A DNA stretch of 64,000 nt from Isoetes taiwanensis. Lineage: Eukaryota > Streptophyta > Lycopodiopsida > Isoetales > Isoetaceae. A program made the translations under genes and the position numbers. Below are positions 22,488 through 34,600 of the stretch, piece after piece. Location: assembly GCA_021234155.1 (NCBI GenBank), contig JAJEKV010000075.1:1738001-1802000 (forward strand). Direction: 5' to 3'. The notes under the pieces were generated by a model. It was not told where the DNA came from and ran no database searches. It saw only the letters and a list, made by a program, of their open reading frames with translations. Positions within the stretch are counted from its first letter, which is position 1, and each line of letters starts with the position of its first letter.

Positions 22488-22518
22488 AAGATTGCTCGGG
22501 GTTCAAGCTTCAATTTTC

Positions 22519-22526
22519 TAGGGTTT
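22519..22526 (-). promoter_or_regulatory. Telo-box in the UTP25 promoter
   Basis: The minus strand reads AAACCCTA about 32 bp upstream of the UTP25 ATG. Telo-boxes are common in plant promoters of ribosomal-protein and ribosome-biogenesis genes, which fits the gene's function. Its position close to the start places it in the 5' UTR or core promoter. Confidence 0.7.
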
Positions 22527-22588
22527 TGCCCGCGCAGATACAGGACATGGTGGCGATGGGTTTAGGCTGGGTTCACGTGCAACCATGG

Positions 22589-22847
22589 CTGTGTAAAAAG
22601 GCTCGCCCTTTTACACAGACCTGAACACCCTGCTCCTTGGGTTTTTATGTTTAAAACAGTCATAAACGAAGGCTCGTAACACCCTCGGAGCAGGGTGTTA
22701 AGGGAGATAACGTCCTAGCCCTCGAGCGTGAATGGGAATAAAATTTTCAGTATGGCCATGGCCAAAATGTCTCCCGCCTTCACCGAGCCATTTTGGCCAT
22801 GGCCATATTAATTTTATTCCCATAACGCCCTGGGCCAGGGGGCGTTA
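22589..22847. repeat. Four consecutive inverted repeats upstream of UTP25
   Basis: IR1 is ctgtgtaaaa...ttttacacag (22589-22618). IR2 is AACACCCTGCTCC (22624-22636) with GGAGCAGGGTGTT (22687-22699). IR3 is gggaataaaatt plus tatggccatggccaaaatg (22733-22770) with cattttggccatggccata plus aattttattccc (22790-22822). IR4 is aacgccctgg (22825-22834) with ccagggggcgtt (22836-22847). Together they could fold into a row of hairpins. They may be a foldback element or several MITE remnants. Copy 2 has them at about 48292-48545, with a differing IR3 loop. Confidence 0.85.
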
Positions 22848-23128
22848 TCTACCCACGGGGGCTGGGTAAAACAAGGCCCCTCTCCATCGATGCCAATGGT
22901 TGCATGTGAATCCACTTAATTTTTAGCACTTTTGCATAAACGCCCGTCCCGGGCTTCCAAAGATTTTGAGACTAGGTATCCACGTTGTAGCCATGTGGGT
23001 ATTTTTACCACATGTTTTGACCCTTTGACCACATCTACGGACATGAAAATTAGAGAAAATTCAAGTCAGTTATACTTTTCATTCCATGCATCAGCCATAA
23101 AAAAGGTGCTCAAAAAGGCCGAGGCATA
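22848..23128. other. Non-coding spacer right of the UTP25 promoter repeats
   Basis: I see no convincing gene. A plus-strand frame at 22932-23129 has no recognisable motif. Differences between the two copies begin to accumulate here. Confidence 0.4.
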
Positions 23129-23325
23129 GAGACACAATAACACGAGACATTATTTTATGAACTTATACCATAAGTGGGGAGCGTAAAAAACGAGAAGCCC
23201 ATGTATTAGTTTTGCTGGACTTCACCAACTACTCAGCAGATAAACTTGATTTGCTGTTGAACATACTTGGAAGAAGAAGAAGAGTTACAGATCTCACAAT
23301 GCAAGATCTGATTGATGCTCAGTAA
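23129..23325 (+). pseudogene. Orphan C-terminal coding exon (broken in this copy)
   Basis: In copy 2 the same sequence stays open for about 63 codons after a splice-acceptor-like gcatag and ends in TAA. Here GAGCAGAAA is replaced by GAGCGTAAAAAA, creating a stop, while the downstream half (TNYSADKLDLLLNILGRRRR...) is intact to TAA at 23323-23325. I do not recognise the protein. The breaks follow the CAG/CTG error signature seen elsewhere. Confidence 0.4.
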
Positions 23326-24250
23326 ATTAATGATCTCACTACCTTCTCCAAAACCTGCTATTACTATATTTCGATGCATTTTGACAATATTAAAAAATCC
23401 AGACTATAGTTCCCTCGATTTTTCTTTTTACATATGGTGCTGATCTATATTATCCGTATCAAGTATACCTCTGTGGTGTACTATATGATGTAACTTTGAG
23501 ATATGAATACTAAGTTTCACCTTGCCTTAAAAAAAAAAAAAAAAAAAATTAGGGAAGGAGGAACTCCGACCTATTTTCTCTGGATGATGCATAGCAGTTT
23601 AGTTTGTCCATGGAGGCCGCGTTACATCTTTAGAAGCTACTCGCACTATCCTTTCCTACAAGCGGCGAAGCAAAGGTTAAGATTTGAGTTCCAAAAAATA
23701 TGCGAATATAAATGGTCGCTGCAGAGCTGTTGGAATTATGAATACCATAAAAAATCCAGCATCTTCCCTAAATGCTTCTCTTCATATCCTTATGCAAGGT
23801 TTGAAAATTGCAAGCCATTTGACATCTTTAACCTGATAAATTGTTTGTGGTAAGTTTGCAAATTGATGATGAAAAGCAATCTTGTTTGCTCAAAGTGGCA
23901 ATATAGTTAGGTCTTGCTTTGTTATTGATATGCATAGACAGACAACCCAGGACTCCATTACCTGCCTTTTTTTTTTTTTTTTTGGGGGTAATGTTGTGCA
24001 TTTTATCTTCACTATTTTTGTATAATGTGTGTAAATCCGTGAAATGTATGTATAAATGGAGAATCATATGGATGTAATTTGATGAAAATGTCAAAAATGT
24101 GCAAATATTATGGAGGAAGCATTTATATTGTATTGAAATGGAATTTATGGACTTGGATCTGAGTACTAAAGTCCTTATTTTCAATGGTTGATATTTTGAT
24201 GATGTGTCGAATATATAGGAGCATGGTAGTTGCAAGAAGTTTAGATGGCC
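23326..24250. other. Non-coding stretch with poly-A and poly-T tracts
   Basis: A run of about 18 A begins near 23529 and a T run of about 19 near 23968. The plus frame 23503-23853 spans the A run and contains a Tyr/Phe-rich segment I cannot assign. An A tail plus a short frame could mark a processed insertion, but no target duplication was found. Confidence 0.35.
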
Positions 24251-24599
24251 TAGATTTGATGTTGAGATGGCAAAATCTAGTGTTTATGGTAGTTATAATT
24301 TAGATCTAGGGTTGTGATTTGCCCAGATCCGTGGCTAGGATCAAGTGCGCTTTTGTATAAGTTAGCCAAAATTCATGTAGAAGAGAGGCCAATTTTGGAA
24401 GACTAATGGAAGTTGAATAATATTACGTTGAAGTATGATATTTTGAGTATGATTATGCGATTCTCTCATGTGCTATTTCAATTTCTAATCTCAAATAAAA
24501 TTAATAAATGGTGCAAGAATTATGATGGTATGAACTATGTTGGTGATGTATGATGCCAAGAGAGTGAGGCTTAGCCTATCTCATATATCCCCGAGATTT

Positions 24600-25505
24600 G
24601 CTTCAGCCTTTGGTCTTGACTTTGCCTTGGGTGCTTGATCAAGCTAACAAAAGGATTCGGGTGTGAGACCGCACCGCCCAACCTCAATCACCGGGCAAAC
24701 TCCCCTAGACTACCTAATGGCAAACTCTATATGAACGACTTGTGTTTGGATAAGAGATCAACAATGGATCGAATGAATCGTAAATAGTGGTAGACTAGTA
24801 GGGACTCTGACACGATAAATCATAGAATTCTCATGGACATGTTAGAGCTCATGGCCGACATCTTAAAGCTACCTCCAATTCACTTAATTTTCTCTCGAAG
24901 CATTGCTCTCAACTCATCGTTATTTCCGACTAGATTGGATGCAATCACGCATTTGGAATTGGATTTCCGATGATGAATTCCACCGTTTTATCCAAATCTA
25001 AACTGGATTAAAATTGAAAACTAAGAAGAATAATGATGATCTAGTTTATACAAGAAAGAGACCCAAGAGAAAGAATTTAATTGAATTGACTTAATTTTAT
25101 CGTCCGCATGAAGACCAATTGGCCTATGGGACCCAAATAAGGAATACACCAAATGTATCGTCAGGCTACTTCGCTAAAAACCCCCGCCTGGAGGGGATTT
25201 TTTAGGGTCCAAACTCTAGAGGCATCAAAATGCATCTCATCATAAAAAGATGAAGTGTGGAATAAAAGTTGTTTAAGTTAAGGCCGGTCATGGCTTTTAC
25301 CATTGTATCCCTCTACACACTCAATGGATTCCAAGATATTCCTGTGGTGTCTCTTCTTAAAGCATCTCCACCATTTTTTTCCCGGCCCATCCTTCAAACA
25401 AGTCACACGAAGTTATGCACGATTCCCAACTTTTTCCCCTTAGCAACCAAGGTCACCCCGGGTCACTCCTCCGCCCTCATCCCCATTTCAAAGCACCATC
25501 TAATT
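24600..25505 (-). pseudogene. pogo/Tigger-like transposase fragment, truncated at the duplication edge
   Basis: This corresponds to 50300-51210 of copy 2 and covers the middle and C-terminal part of a CENP-B/pogo-type transposase on the minus strand, with many frame breaks. The N-terminal DNA-binding domain seen in copy 2 is absent because homology ends at about 25505. The copy differs from copy 2 at many sites, and it is not clear which version is correct here. Confidence 0.6.
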
Positions 25506-25897
25506 AGCAAAATCTAGACCCAAATTAATTCATGTTAGAAACCAACCAAGAATCATATATGCCCTAAAATAATGCAAGAATAAACTAGCCCTAAATTCAT
25601 TCCCAAAAGTTTATATGGTTTCCATAAACAATACAAAATTTCATTCTTAATTTCAAAGATTTAGCTAAAGAGCTCCGGTGGATGGTGCACCCAAAAGCGG
25701 TTAAAATTATTATTTTTTTTTCCAATTTTTTCCATTTCTATTTTAGCCAATTTTTGAAAAATGTGCTTAAAATCGCCAACAGCTGTTTAGTTTCTTAAAT
25801 TATTCCATGCTTAAGATGTAACAAATAACTCTATTTACTCACTTTGGACATTATTCATCGGGCCAGTGTTCCGCAGTTGGAGAACCTTTTTAACTCT
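25506..25897. other. Junction segment between the two large copies
   Basis: About 390 bp of AT-rich sequence occurs only once in the window. It does not resemble the gypsy integrase or LTR that should lie left of the integrase fragment, nor the single-copy sequence right of 51210. No gene is seen. Its left and right edges are the best places to test whether the duplication is real. Confidence 0.7.
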
Positions 25898-28800
25898 CAT
25901 TCCCAATTGCATAAAATACGCTCTGTGGACTTACGCAAATCCTTTGTAATGACGATATAATAATCTTTGGCAACCCATGTAGCCTAAATATCTTTCGAGC
26001 AAGAGCGAGTCGCACTATAAGCCGCCAACTTATCCTAACAAGGGAAGTTAAAATGATGGGTTTAGTTAAACAATCAACAATTGTCCCAATGACAAAGGTT
26101 CTTGGCGAGAACCGGGAGGGAAGACCAACAATAAAATCCATAGTGATCTGTTCCACTTTGCCTCCTATCAGGCAAGGATAGCGAACACCATGAGGTTTCT
26201 TGTTCGCTTTTATCCAAGACAGTAACACAATGCCATTATGAACCAAAACATCTCTCCGCAATCCAGGCCAAATGCGGCATTCCTAAGCTTTTGCCAAAGT
26301 TGCCCCTACTCGGACATAGACCCGCTAAAAAGAGGTGCATCATGGACTTTTAAGAATAAGTGATCGTAGTAAAAATTCAACAATGCATAGCTTTGGACCT
26401 TATACAAGAACCCATACCCATCTTATATCCATATGTACTGCTATTTTGAGCTAACAACCAAATGACAACCTATAACTGTAATGGCATAATGACAGGTTTC
26501 CATTTCCTCCAAAATGGTTGGATTGTGCTTATAGAAAGAGAACAAACCCCATAACGCCTATACTAAAGCATCACCTTGGCAAGACATTCTCTTTACCGTG
26601 ATCTATAATCTTTTGAGAAATCATATTGCCGCATAAAAGCAACCCATTTCAACTCCGCCCGACAATATTTTCTGTGAAACAATGTGCCTAATGCTTTGGT
26701 GGTCGTAAATAAAATATGAACCTTGGACTTATAAGATAGGTCGCCACACTTTCGTGCTTAGTTTTAGAACACGTTCTTAAATTCCTTAATAAACACTATA
26801 TCTACTTTCGCGTCGTAAACTTCGACTTGTCATAAGCTACAGGATGACCATCCCATCAAACCGCCACGCTTCAGCCACCAATTTGCATCAACACATAAAT
26901 ACAAAGGTAGACCAAACTTTGTAAAACGTAGAACAGAGGATTAAACTATGGTATCCTTAAAACTTGAAAGCAACTGAAGGGATTATGATCTAATGGAAAG
27001 GAAACATCTTTTCAAATAAAATATATAAATCAAGCGTTCCAGCAAATTGCATAAAACTTCCTATAATAACCGTGATAAATCGTAAAAGAACGCAATGCAA
27101 AGAATCGGGCGGTAGGTACATGCCAATCCACAATTGCTTGTACCTTACCGGGAATTTCTCAATCTTAAGACCCTCGCAAACAATATGACCAAATATTCTA
27201 ATTTCCATTGAAAAGATACTGCCAAGAGGAATAGACTCTTTCCTCACCACTTAAACCTCCCGCGAAATGCAAGTACTGACCTTCCCATACGCAAAACCAA
27301 TATGTCATCAAAGAACACGACAACATAAACGCCATGCACATCTTCAACATTCACTTAATAGGTCTCTCAAGAAAAGAAGCCGGCGATTGTGAAGTCCAAA
27401 TGGTAATAATGACCAAAACTCATAATGTCCAAAGGTTGTCCTAAACGCGCCTTGCGAACATCTTCAGCGCGAACCTTTAAGTTGTCAATAATTCTGACGA
27501 AGATCAAGATGGCTAAAACCGTGGGTAGCACCTTGGAGTCGACATCAAAACAAATCATCCGGGCCTTTGGTATAGAAACGATTCTTTATGGTTATCTTAT
27601 TCCAGTTGATAATCTATACATGCCAGAATTATCTTTTCTGAACTAACAAGACGTATGCACCAAAAAGGTGAAGAACTATAGATCAATCCAAATTTTGAAG
27701 TAACTCTCATCAAGCCGGGCCAATCTCAACTTGTCATTGCCATGCATCTCCGAGCAAGGAGCTTTGATTAGGAGGTTCTTCCCGTGAAGAAGATCAATCC
27801 CGCGGGTCCTCCAAACGCTAGTGGCAAAGTCTGTGGAATTTCCAAAAGACATCATCAAAATAATGCAAAAGATTGTTTGACTTCATTTAATGGGGATACA
27901 TCTTAACTAGAAGTTCCAAACCACCAAATAAAGTTTGAGTTTTCACTAGCTGTAAACGCTTAAATCCAGATAACGTAAACCTGCTGGAATTGGGAAAACA
28001 ATATCATCCTTCTCGGGCTACAAACTTGAAGGTCTTTTTACCCTTCCAAGGATAACATAACAATACCGCCTAATCTATATAAGAGGAATAATAGCCTTAT
28101 GCCAGCGTGCATGCCGAATAGACATCCATACCCAAGGTCTAAACCATGAAAGAACGCTATTGCATATATCCCCTCAAGTAATTGAAATTCAACATCCTTG
28201 ACTATAAAATGAAGCATGAGGCAATATTCAAGAAAGCAGTATGATAATTCTTACATCACTTGATAAAGGAATAGAAGTTAATTTTAGTTCTTTACCAAGG
28301 AGCAAGAATAAAATCAAACCCACCGGACTTAATAAGACATGTACTTTGATTCCTGGAATAGTAGCCCAAAATCAGAAGAGACTACTATTCTCAACAATCC
28401 ATATATTCGATTTTTCCGCATCAGAAATAATTCTTCCTTTTCCATCTCCGCCAATCGTGTTTTTACTTTACTTTATCCTTTCTTAGTCCCGTGACTTAAG
28501 AATAAAATTTTCTGTCCCCTTCTTCTTTCCAAATAAGTATTCATGTACCGGTATTCTACCAGCTCAACGCAACAAAACACTTATTCTCCTCATCAACCTA
28601 CGCTTTGATGGAAGGATTCCCTTTGGCCCTTGGCCCCTAACAGTGCCCATTATCCTAACGTCAGGTGCACGCTTGAATGGCCCAGACCGAGAAGATCCCA
28701 TTGATTTGATCATCAAAACCATCAGCTTCTTTCATAGAAACTTTGAGGCCACGCGAGCATTAATGGTCAAGAAGGGCCAAACCTTCCTCTACTTCTCCGC

Positions 28801-29510
28801 CATCTTACGTAGAGCTCACCAAAAGAAACATCGGGTAACTTGCGTGTCGAGCTTTGCCTGCATCTATAACGATGAACTCCCACCCATGAGTTTTCTCGGG
28901 ACTCTCAAGATCATTTTTACTGTCAAGTCCTTTCTTTAAAACCTCGTATGTTGAAAGGCTCTATCAGCTTCGCGGTTTTGCTTGGTCAACTTATTCCATT
29001 CAACATGTCATCTCAGTTCATGACCCAAAAAAATCCATTTTTGATTGCTTTTCAAATTCGCGAAGGTAACAATAGGTTGATCGATCGGGTCGGGTTCTTC
29101 CGATAATCCAGCCCACTACCCTTTGTAACCTCTGGTATCCGTGATGACGCCAAAGAAAATATAACCGGAAAAGTCTTCGCTATCTTAGTCTTGTAGGCAA
29201 AATATGAATTCAAATCCCGGCCACGCTGAAGTTCATCCGCATCATTAGTGGCACCGGAATACTTTTGAATTCAATTTTGACGCTGGCACTGCTTTTGATG
29301 CGCCACTACGCGGACGCTTCTCTCGCAGCCTTTTGTCACGTGAATCATACACTGCCTTTGCAAATAATCCAGCTCTTGCATTCAATTCAAGCCTCGATAC
29401 AAATGCAGTTTTTCTCACGAGCTAATTGACAGTGCTCTAACTCAAAAGCTTTTTCCTTGGAGTTTTCATCTTCCAAGTTAACATTGGCAGGGAACCTACC
29501 ATCTAAACTT
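25898..29510 (-). pseudogene. Ty3/gypsy gag-pol remnant, copy 2
   Basis: This is the copy 2 counterpart of 1-3643. Short recognisable pieces remain: an integrase segment near 25890-26261 (QITMDFIVGLPSR), an RNase H/RT end near 27000-27250, and gag patches near 28700-29300. Indels break the frame every few dozen codons. The left edge falls inside the integrase core at the same codons as the window edge in copy 1, and what lies beyond (25506-25897) is not integrase. Confidence 0.85.
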
Positions 29511-29513
29511 GTT

Positions 29514-30500
29514 GCTCGATACCACTAAATGGACTCTTGATCGGCACGCCATCTCACCACTCCAACCACGCAGCCCTCGCCTATGACACATACACGCGTC
29601 TCTGTGAAGTTTCCCCCAAGCTACTATATAGCATGCACTTTGGTCCTTCTTGACCAAAGGCCCTCTTTGGGACCTAAAAGCCCTTTTTGGACCAGGCCCC
29701 TCTTTGGGACTAAAGGCCCAAAGACACGCCCTGGTGGTATATAAAGTGCTCTTATGTTTGTCTTCTAGCTCAATTCCAGCTTTATCCTATATAGGCTCGC
29801 TAAGAAAAACTGTAAGTTCACCCATAGTAATGGGAACAGATGTGCTACTCGGGATAGGATTGTAGGAACCTGGGCCTCCATGACATGGTAAACCCGGCCA
29901 GATATAGGGATGCTCTAAGAGGGCAACTTCGGTAGTTTTGCATTGAATCGATAGAATTAAGAAATTACAAGACTTCACTAAACTATGCTCGAATCTGAAT
30001 CACGACATTACAAAAACAAGATGCCAACTCTGAAGATGTAACAAGAGCTTCTTCTAGCAAATCAATCGTAGCACTTTATTTACTCTAAAACCCAAACGTG
30101 CTTTTATACAATTGTGGACTCTTCCTTTGTCTCCCTTTGCACATCTTATCTCGGCTCAATTTACAAAGTTGTATTTGTTTCCCACCTGCACTTCTTTAAT
30201 CCCATAAAAGCCATATGACCAAAATAACATACATCACAACCTTTTGATTTTGAACCAAGGCAAATGGCCTTGAAGTACCCTCGTCTAATTTGGTCACTTA
30301 TAGTCTTCACCGAATATCACGTCACAGATCCAAGAATTCACCCTCATTATAGCCACGGCCTCACGCCATCACCGGGTGCGCATCAGAATAGAAATGGTAA
30401 AAATAAGGAGACCTTGCCAATCGTGAGAATTGTGCCCGACCTAATTGTTTTTCGCCAGATTATTGTATTATAAATCACCGACATACTACAAAGGAGCAAG
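29514..30500 (-). repeat. Primer-binding site and 5' LTR of the gypsy element, copy 2
   Basis: The primer-binding site at about 29514-29524 has lost one base (gctcgatacca on the plus strand). The LTR follows from about 29531 with the degraded minisatellite (about 29637-29715) and a TATA-like tttatacaa near 30100. Its outer edge is unresolved, as in copy 1. Confidence 0.6.
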
Positions 30501-31637
30501 GTATAAATTTACCGCATTTGGCTAAAATTTAGGCTAGGGTTTATTTTATGAGGAAAATTTGCAAGAAATAAAAAAGTTCAACCACGATAGATGAGATTCA
30601 CAAAACAATTTAGTAGATACACGAAAAGTACTCTACATTTTTTAAAGTAATTTTCTACTTTAGCCAAATCCGCAGTTCCAGTTTATAAACTTTTCAACCT
30701 AATTCCAAATTGGTGGGTTGGCTAATATTTGATAGTTCTTTAGAAACTTTAGCTTAATATATTAAGAATTAGAAGCCTTTTCAAGTACTCAGTGGAAAGT
30801 TCCAAATGTGAGGAAATTCCATCGGGTTCTTCGAGGCGTGATCGCCGACGAGGCAACGCCTGCTGAAGCCACAAGCTGAACCGGGCGCTGTCACGAGGGG
30901 ATAATATTCCCGGTGGAATATTTTGAGACAGGAACTTTCCCCTTACTGCACAAACAAATTAGCTTCAAAATTACGGCAATACCTTGTTGCCACATATGGT
31001 TCCTCTCTCACTGTACAGCAACGCATCTATTAAGAATGTAGTTGGCTCTCTAGAAAAACACAAAGTAGCAATAGAAGTTCACAGAAAGCAAAGCCCCATA
31101 ATCAAGTAATGTGAAGCTTAGATTTAGAGTATTATATGAACTTTCATCAAGCAAAACAGATGTAAAAGCACGCGCCTTTGAAACAAAGGGAGCTGGGGAA
31201 AGGAAACACAAAAATGCCTGATTCTAATCGGCTCTATTGGAAACATGTATCGAAAAAATGGCCCAACGAATTGCTCGCGAAGTCTTAGCTATATTCATGT
31301 GACCAAGAATCTCCTCGGTATTTATCAGCTCTAAAAACTGGTAGAATAGCGCGTAAGAATGATGCTGGATTCTCTTGTTCCTGACTGTAGCCTCACTGCA
31401 TGACCAGGTTCATCCTTGCTTCCATGTAGCATTTAGGCATTTCGCAAACGGGAGGGGAGGAGGAAGGGGGAGGGGGGGCATGAATCTTCCTCCTCCTTCA
31501 AGGGCTTATGGCAAAACCCTAAACTGTATGGCAGCACTTTAAACCCTGAAACTCCTTCAGGACGCTTTGAAATCCATGGGTGGGATTCGTGATATTAGAC
31601 TTGGTAGACATGAAACGGTACGTAATCCTACACCATT
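30501..31637. other. Flank between gypsy LTR and MULE, copy 2
   Basis: This corresponds to 4624-5786. The palindromes are disrupted (aggaaattccatcgggttcttcg near 30815). G runs lie near 31440-31480. No gene is seen. Confidence 0.45.
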
Positions 31638-34600
31638 AACTTATCTGGGCCTCGACAACTCTTTCTGCTATGCCTCATGCACAAGTAAATAACCTAGAAT
31701 GAAGAGGTGACGCTTCCTTGCCATTGTTAGATTAATAGATGTAACAATTTCTTAGTGCGGATGTAAAGTTCAATACAACTTTCACTCCACAGCTTGTAGG
31801 CCCAACATTTTTTTTCAATAATCAAATAAGTCTCAAACTTCAAGTACAAGAAAATCTTAGCACCAAGGGAAGCCAAAGTTGTGGTCACTAATTCTTTGGT
31901 GCAATTATGAACTTCACAACCCAATTTCAAGGCAATGATCAATCACTATTGACTATTAAGTTCAATAGTTACCACACGGATATAGTCAATAATTATTTTT
32001 AACCATTGAAATAACACCTGTTCATTCAAAGTGATTGACTTAAACACTATTTATCAGCTTGGCCAAGCTCGAGATTCACCCATTCCCAAGATACTTGACC
32101 TCAACTTTTCTGTTCACGCTTACCTCGGCACCAGATATACAACCGCTATTCTTCCTATATAGCTTCAACCTAAGCGGTTTCGGCTAGATCCAAGTACATT
32201 AAATTAGTATTTCAACCTTGCATATATCCCACATGCCAATAGCGTAAATATGGCCTTTTATTTATTGAATTTGGCATTTTCTTTGCTAGAAATAATGTGA
32301 ATAAGAACCCTTTGAATTCAAACCTATTACCCTTAGCAACTTACATGGATCAACCTTCAGAATATGCTTGCCTCAACTTTGTGTCTTGCCCTCGACTTCT
32401 AAACACCTATCTAATTAATGCATATATTATAACCCGATATACCTTCACATCCTCCTTCATGTTATATTTATATGCATCCTTTCTATTTCGTGATAATTAA
32501 ATTTTCTTTTCCGGCCACCACATTCAAGCTGAATTATTCCTTCCTCCCTTTGATCTTGCCCTCAAAATATTTCTTATCTTTTCCCTTTTATTTCTTTTGG
32601 ACTTGACACTTGTTTGCCATATGACCTTTCCTTCAGCTATAACAAACTATTTCTTTTGTCTTGATTAGGACAATTTATCTTCAAATGTCCATAATCACAC
32701 ATTTAAAACATGGACCAATCTTCCCTTTATCATAAGATTTCTTACCTTTCTTACCGGCATACAAAACTTACGCCTCATCATCATCGACATCTTTCCATTG
32801 CTCAAACTCGATGCGAATCATTTTGATGGCTTTTCCTTGGACACAGCAACATTTCTCAACAGTAGCAAGTTGTGCATTGCGAGATACAGCTCTAGATATA
32901 GCTAATAATTGATAATCCTCATTAAGAACAACCCCTCGCACTCGAGATAAGATCGCCAAATGACGGACTCAAATTTCTCTGAATTTACGTAATGTTGTTT
33001 AACCTTTTAGCTGTTTTTCCAACATCTATTTAAGACGGCGGATTTAATCTCATAATTTTCCAACCATATATTTCCACATGTACCTTTGACCTTACCTCTT
33101 AGTTTCAATTTAATTAGCATACCAACCTTGTTGCTAATTATTGATTGTTTCCATAATCTTTGTTTTTCTCATACACTTGTCCTCAAGTTGTTATGCCTCC
33201 ACCAACACTTTGCACTAGCATCTCCCCCAGACTTGAGATCCATACATGCATCACACCTGCTTGAGCTAACTAATCGCACTAGGTCCCTCTGTGCAATCAC
33301 CACGTGAGCCTCTATACTGCCTCCGCACCGGTTGTATCACATAAATACCACAAATTTTCAAATTCAATACCTCCTTTATGCTTTGTTTCCATAGCTGAAA
33401 ACCACTATTAATAGATAGACAATTCCTAGCAAGGATGTAAAGTTCTAATACAACTTTCCTCCACAGCCATGTAGACTAACATTTTTTTTCAAATTAAGTC
33501 TCAAACTTCAAGTACAAGAAAATCCTAGCACTAAGGAAGCCAAGTTGTGAGGTCACTAATTCCTTGGTGCAATTATGAAACCACAACCCAATTTCAAGGC
33601 AATGATCAAATCACTATTGACTATTAAGTTCAATAGTTACCACTGAATATAGTCAATAAATTATTTTAACTATTGAAATAACACTGCTCATTCAAGATTG
33701 ACTTAAACAACTGTTTTAACGGTTTGACCGAGCTCATATTCACCCATTCCTAGGATGCTTCGACCTCAACTTTTCTGTTCACAGCTAATTACCTCGGCAT
33801 CAGATATCTAACCTGCTTATTCTTCCTATATAGCTTCAACCGACGGTTTCGGCCAGATCCAAGCACCTTGTAGAATAGTATTTCAATCGGTTGCATATAT
33901 ATCCCACATGCCAATAGCAAGGTAAATATGGCCTTTTGGTGGAATTCATTGAATTTGGCATTTTCCTTTTGCTAGAAATAATGAATAAGAACCTTTAAAA
34001 TTCAAACCTATTACCCTTAGCAACTTACATGGATCAACCTTCAAGAATATGCTTGCCTCCAACTTTGTGTGCTTCTCGAATTCTAAACCCATAATCTTAT
34101 CATGCAACAAAGGTTAATTAATGCATATAATATAACCTGATATACCCTTCAATGACCATTATCTTACATTCAATTCTTCTCTTCCTTTAGGCCCCTGAGG
34201 TCTACGCGTGTCTTTGGTGGGAGCAATTTCTCATCCCTTCTTCTTCTTGCCCTTTGTTCTCTTTAGAAGAAGAGGATGAATAATGTGAGAATATGTGTCA
34301 CAAGATGCTCTCAATGTATATGCATGAATTGCATATGATTGGATCGCATCTTTCTTGAATAAAATAGCCGCAATTACATGTGAGCATGGTAATCCACTTA
34401 CTTGCCACACATTGCAAGAACAAACTCAAGCTTCCATGTTCACCGTGACTAGACTTTGTGACACAATCTCAAACTCATGATAGGTGGCGTAAATAATCCG
34501 ATAATGCCTAGCACGCTCATAGCATTCTTGATTTGAAGTCTCCAGACTAGCCACAACATATATGATCCCGCTTTTCTTGACAGTGGTCAACTCGGGCTTG

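Larger units (their letters stand above)
1..25505. repeat. Large direct repeat, copy 1 (about 25.5 kb)
   Basis: The order and sequence of everything from the integrase fragment at the left edge to the pogo-like transposase fragment near 25.4 kb recurs from about 25898 to 51210. Position 1 matches about 25898, 16591 matches 42301, and 22487 matches 48189. Homology stops near 25500, after a shared stretch reading 'catttcaaagcaccat'. The first base of the window is also where homology to copy 2 starts, so the left end may be a contig or duplication edge; nothing outside the window can be seen. Copy 1 reads cleanly to about 22.7 kb and is noisier after that. Confidence 0.95.
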
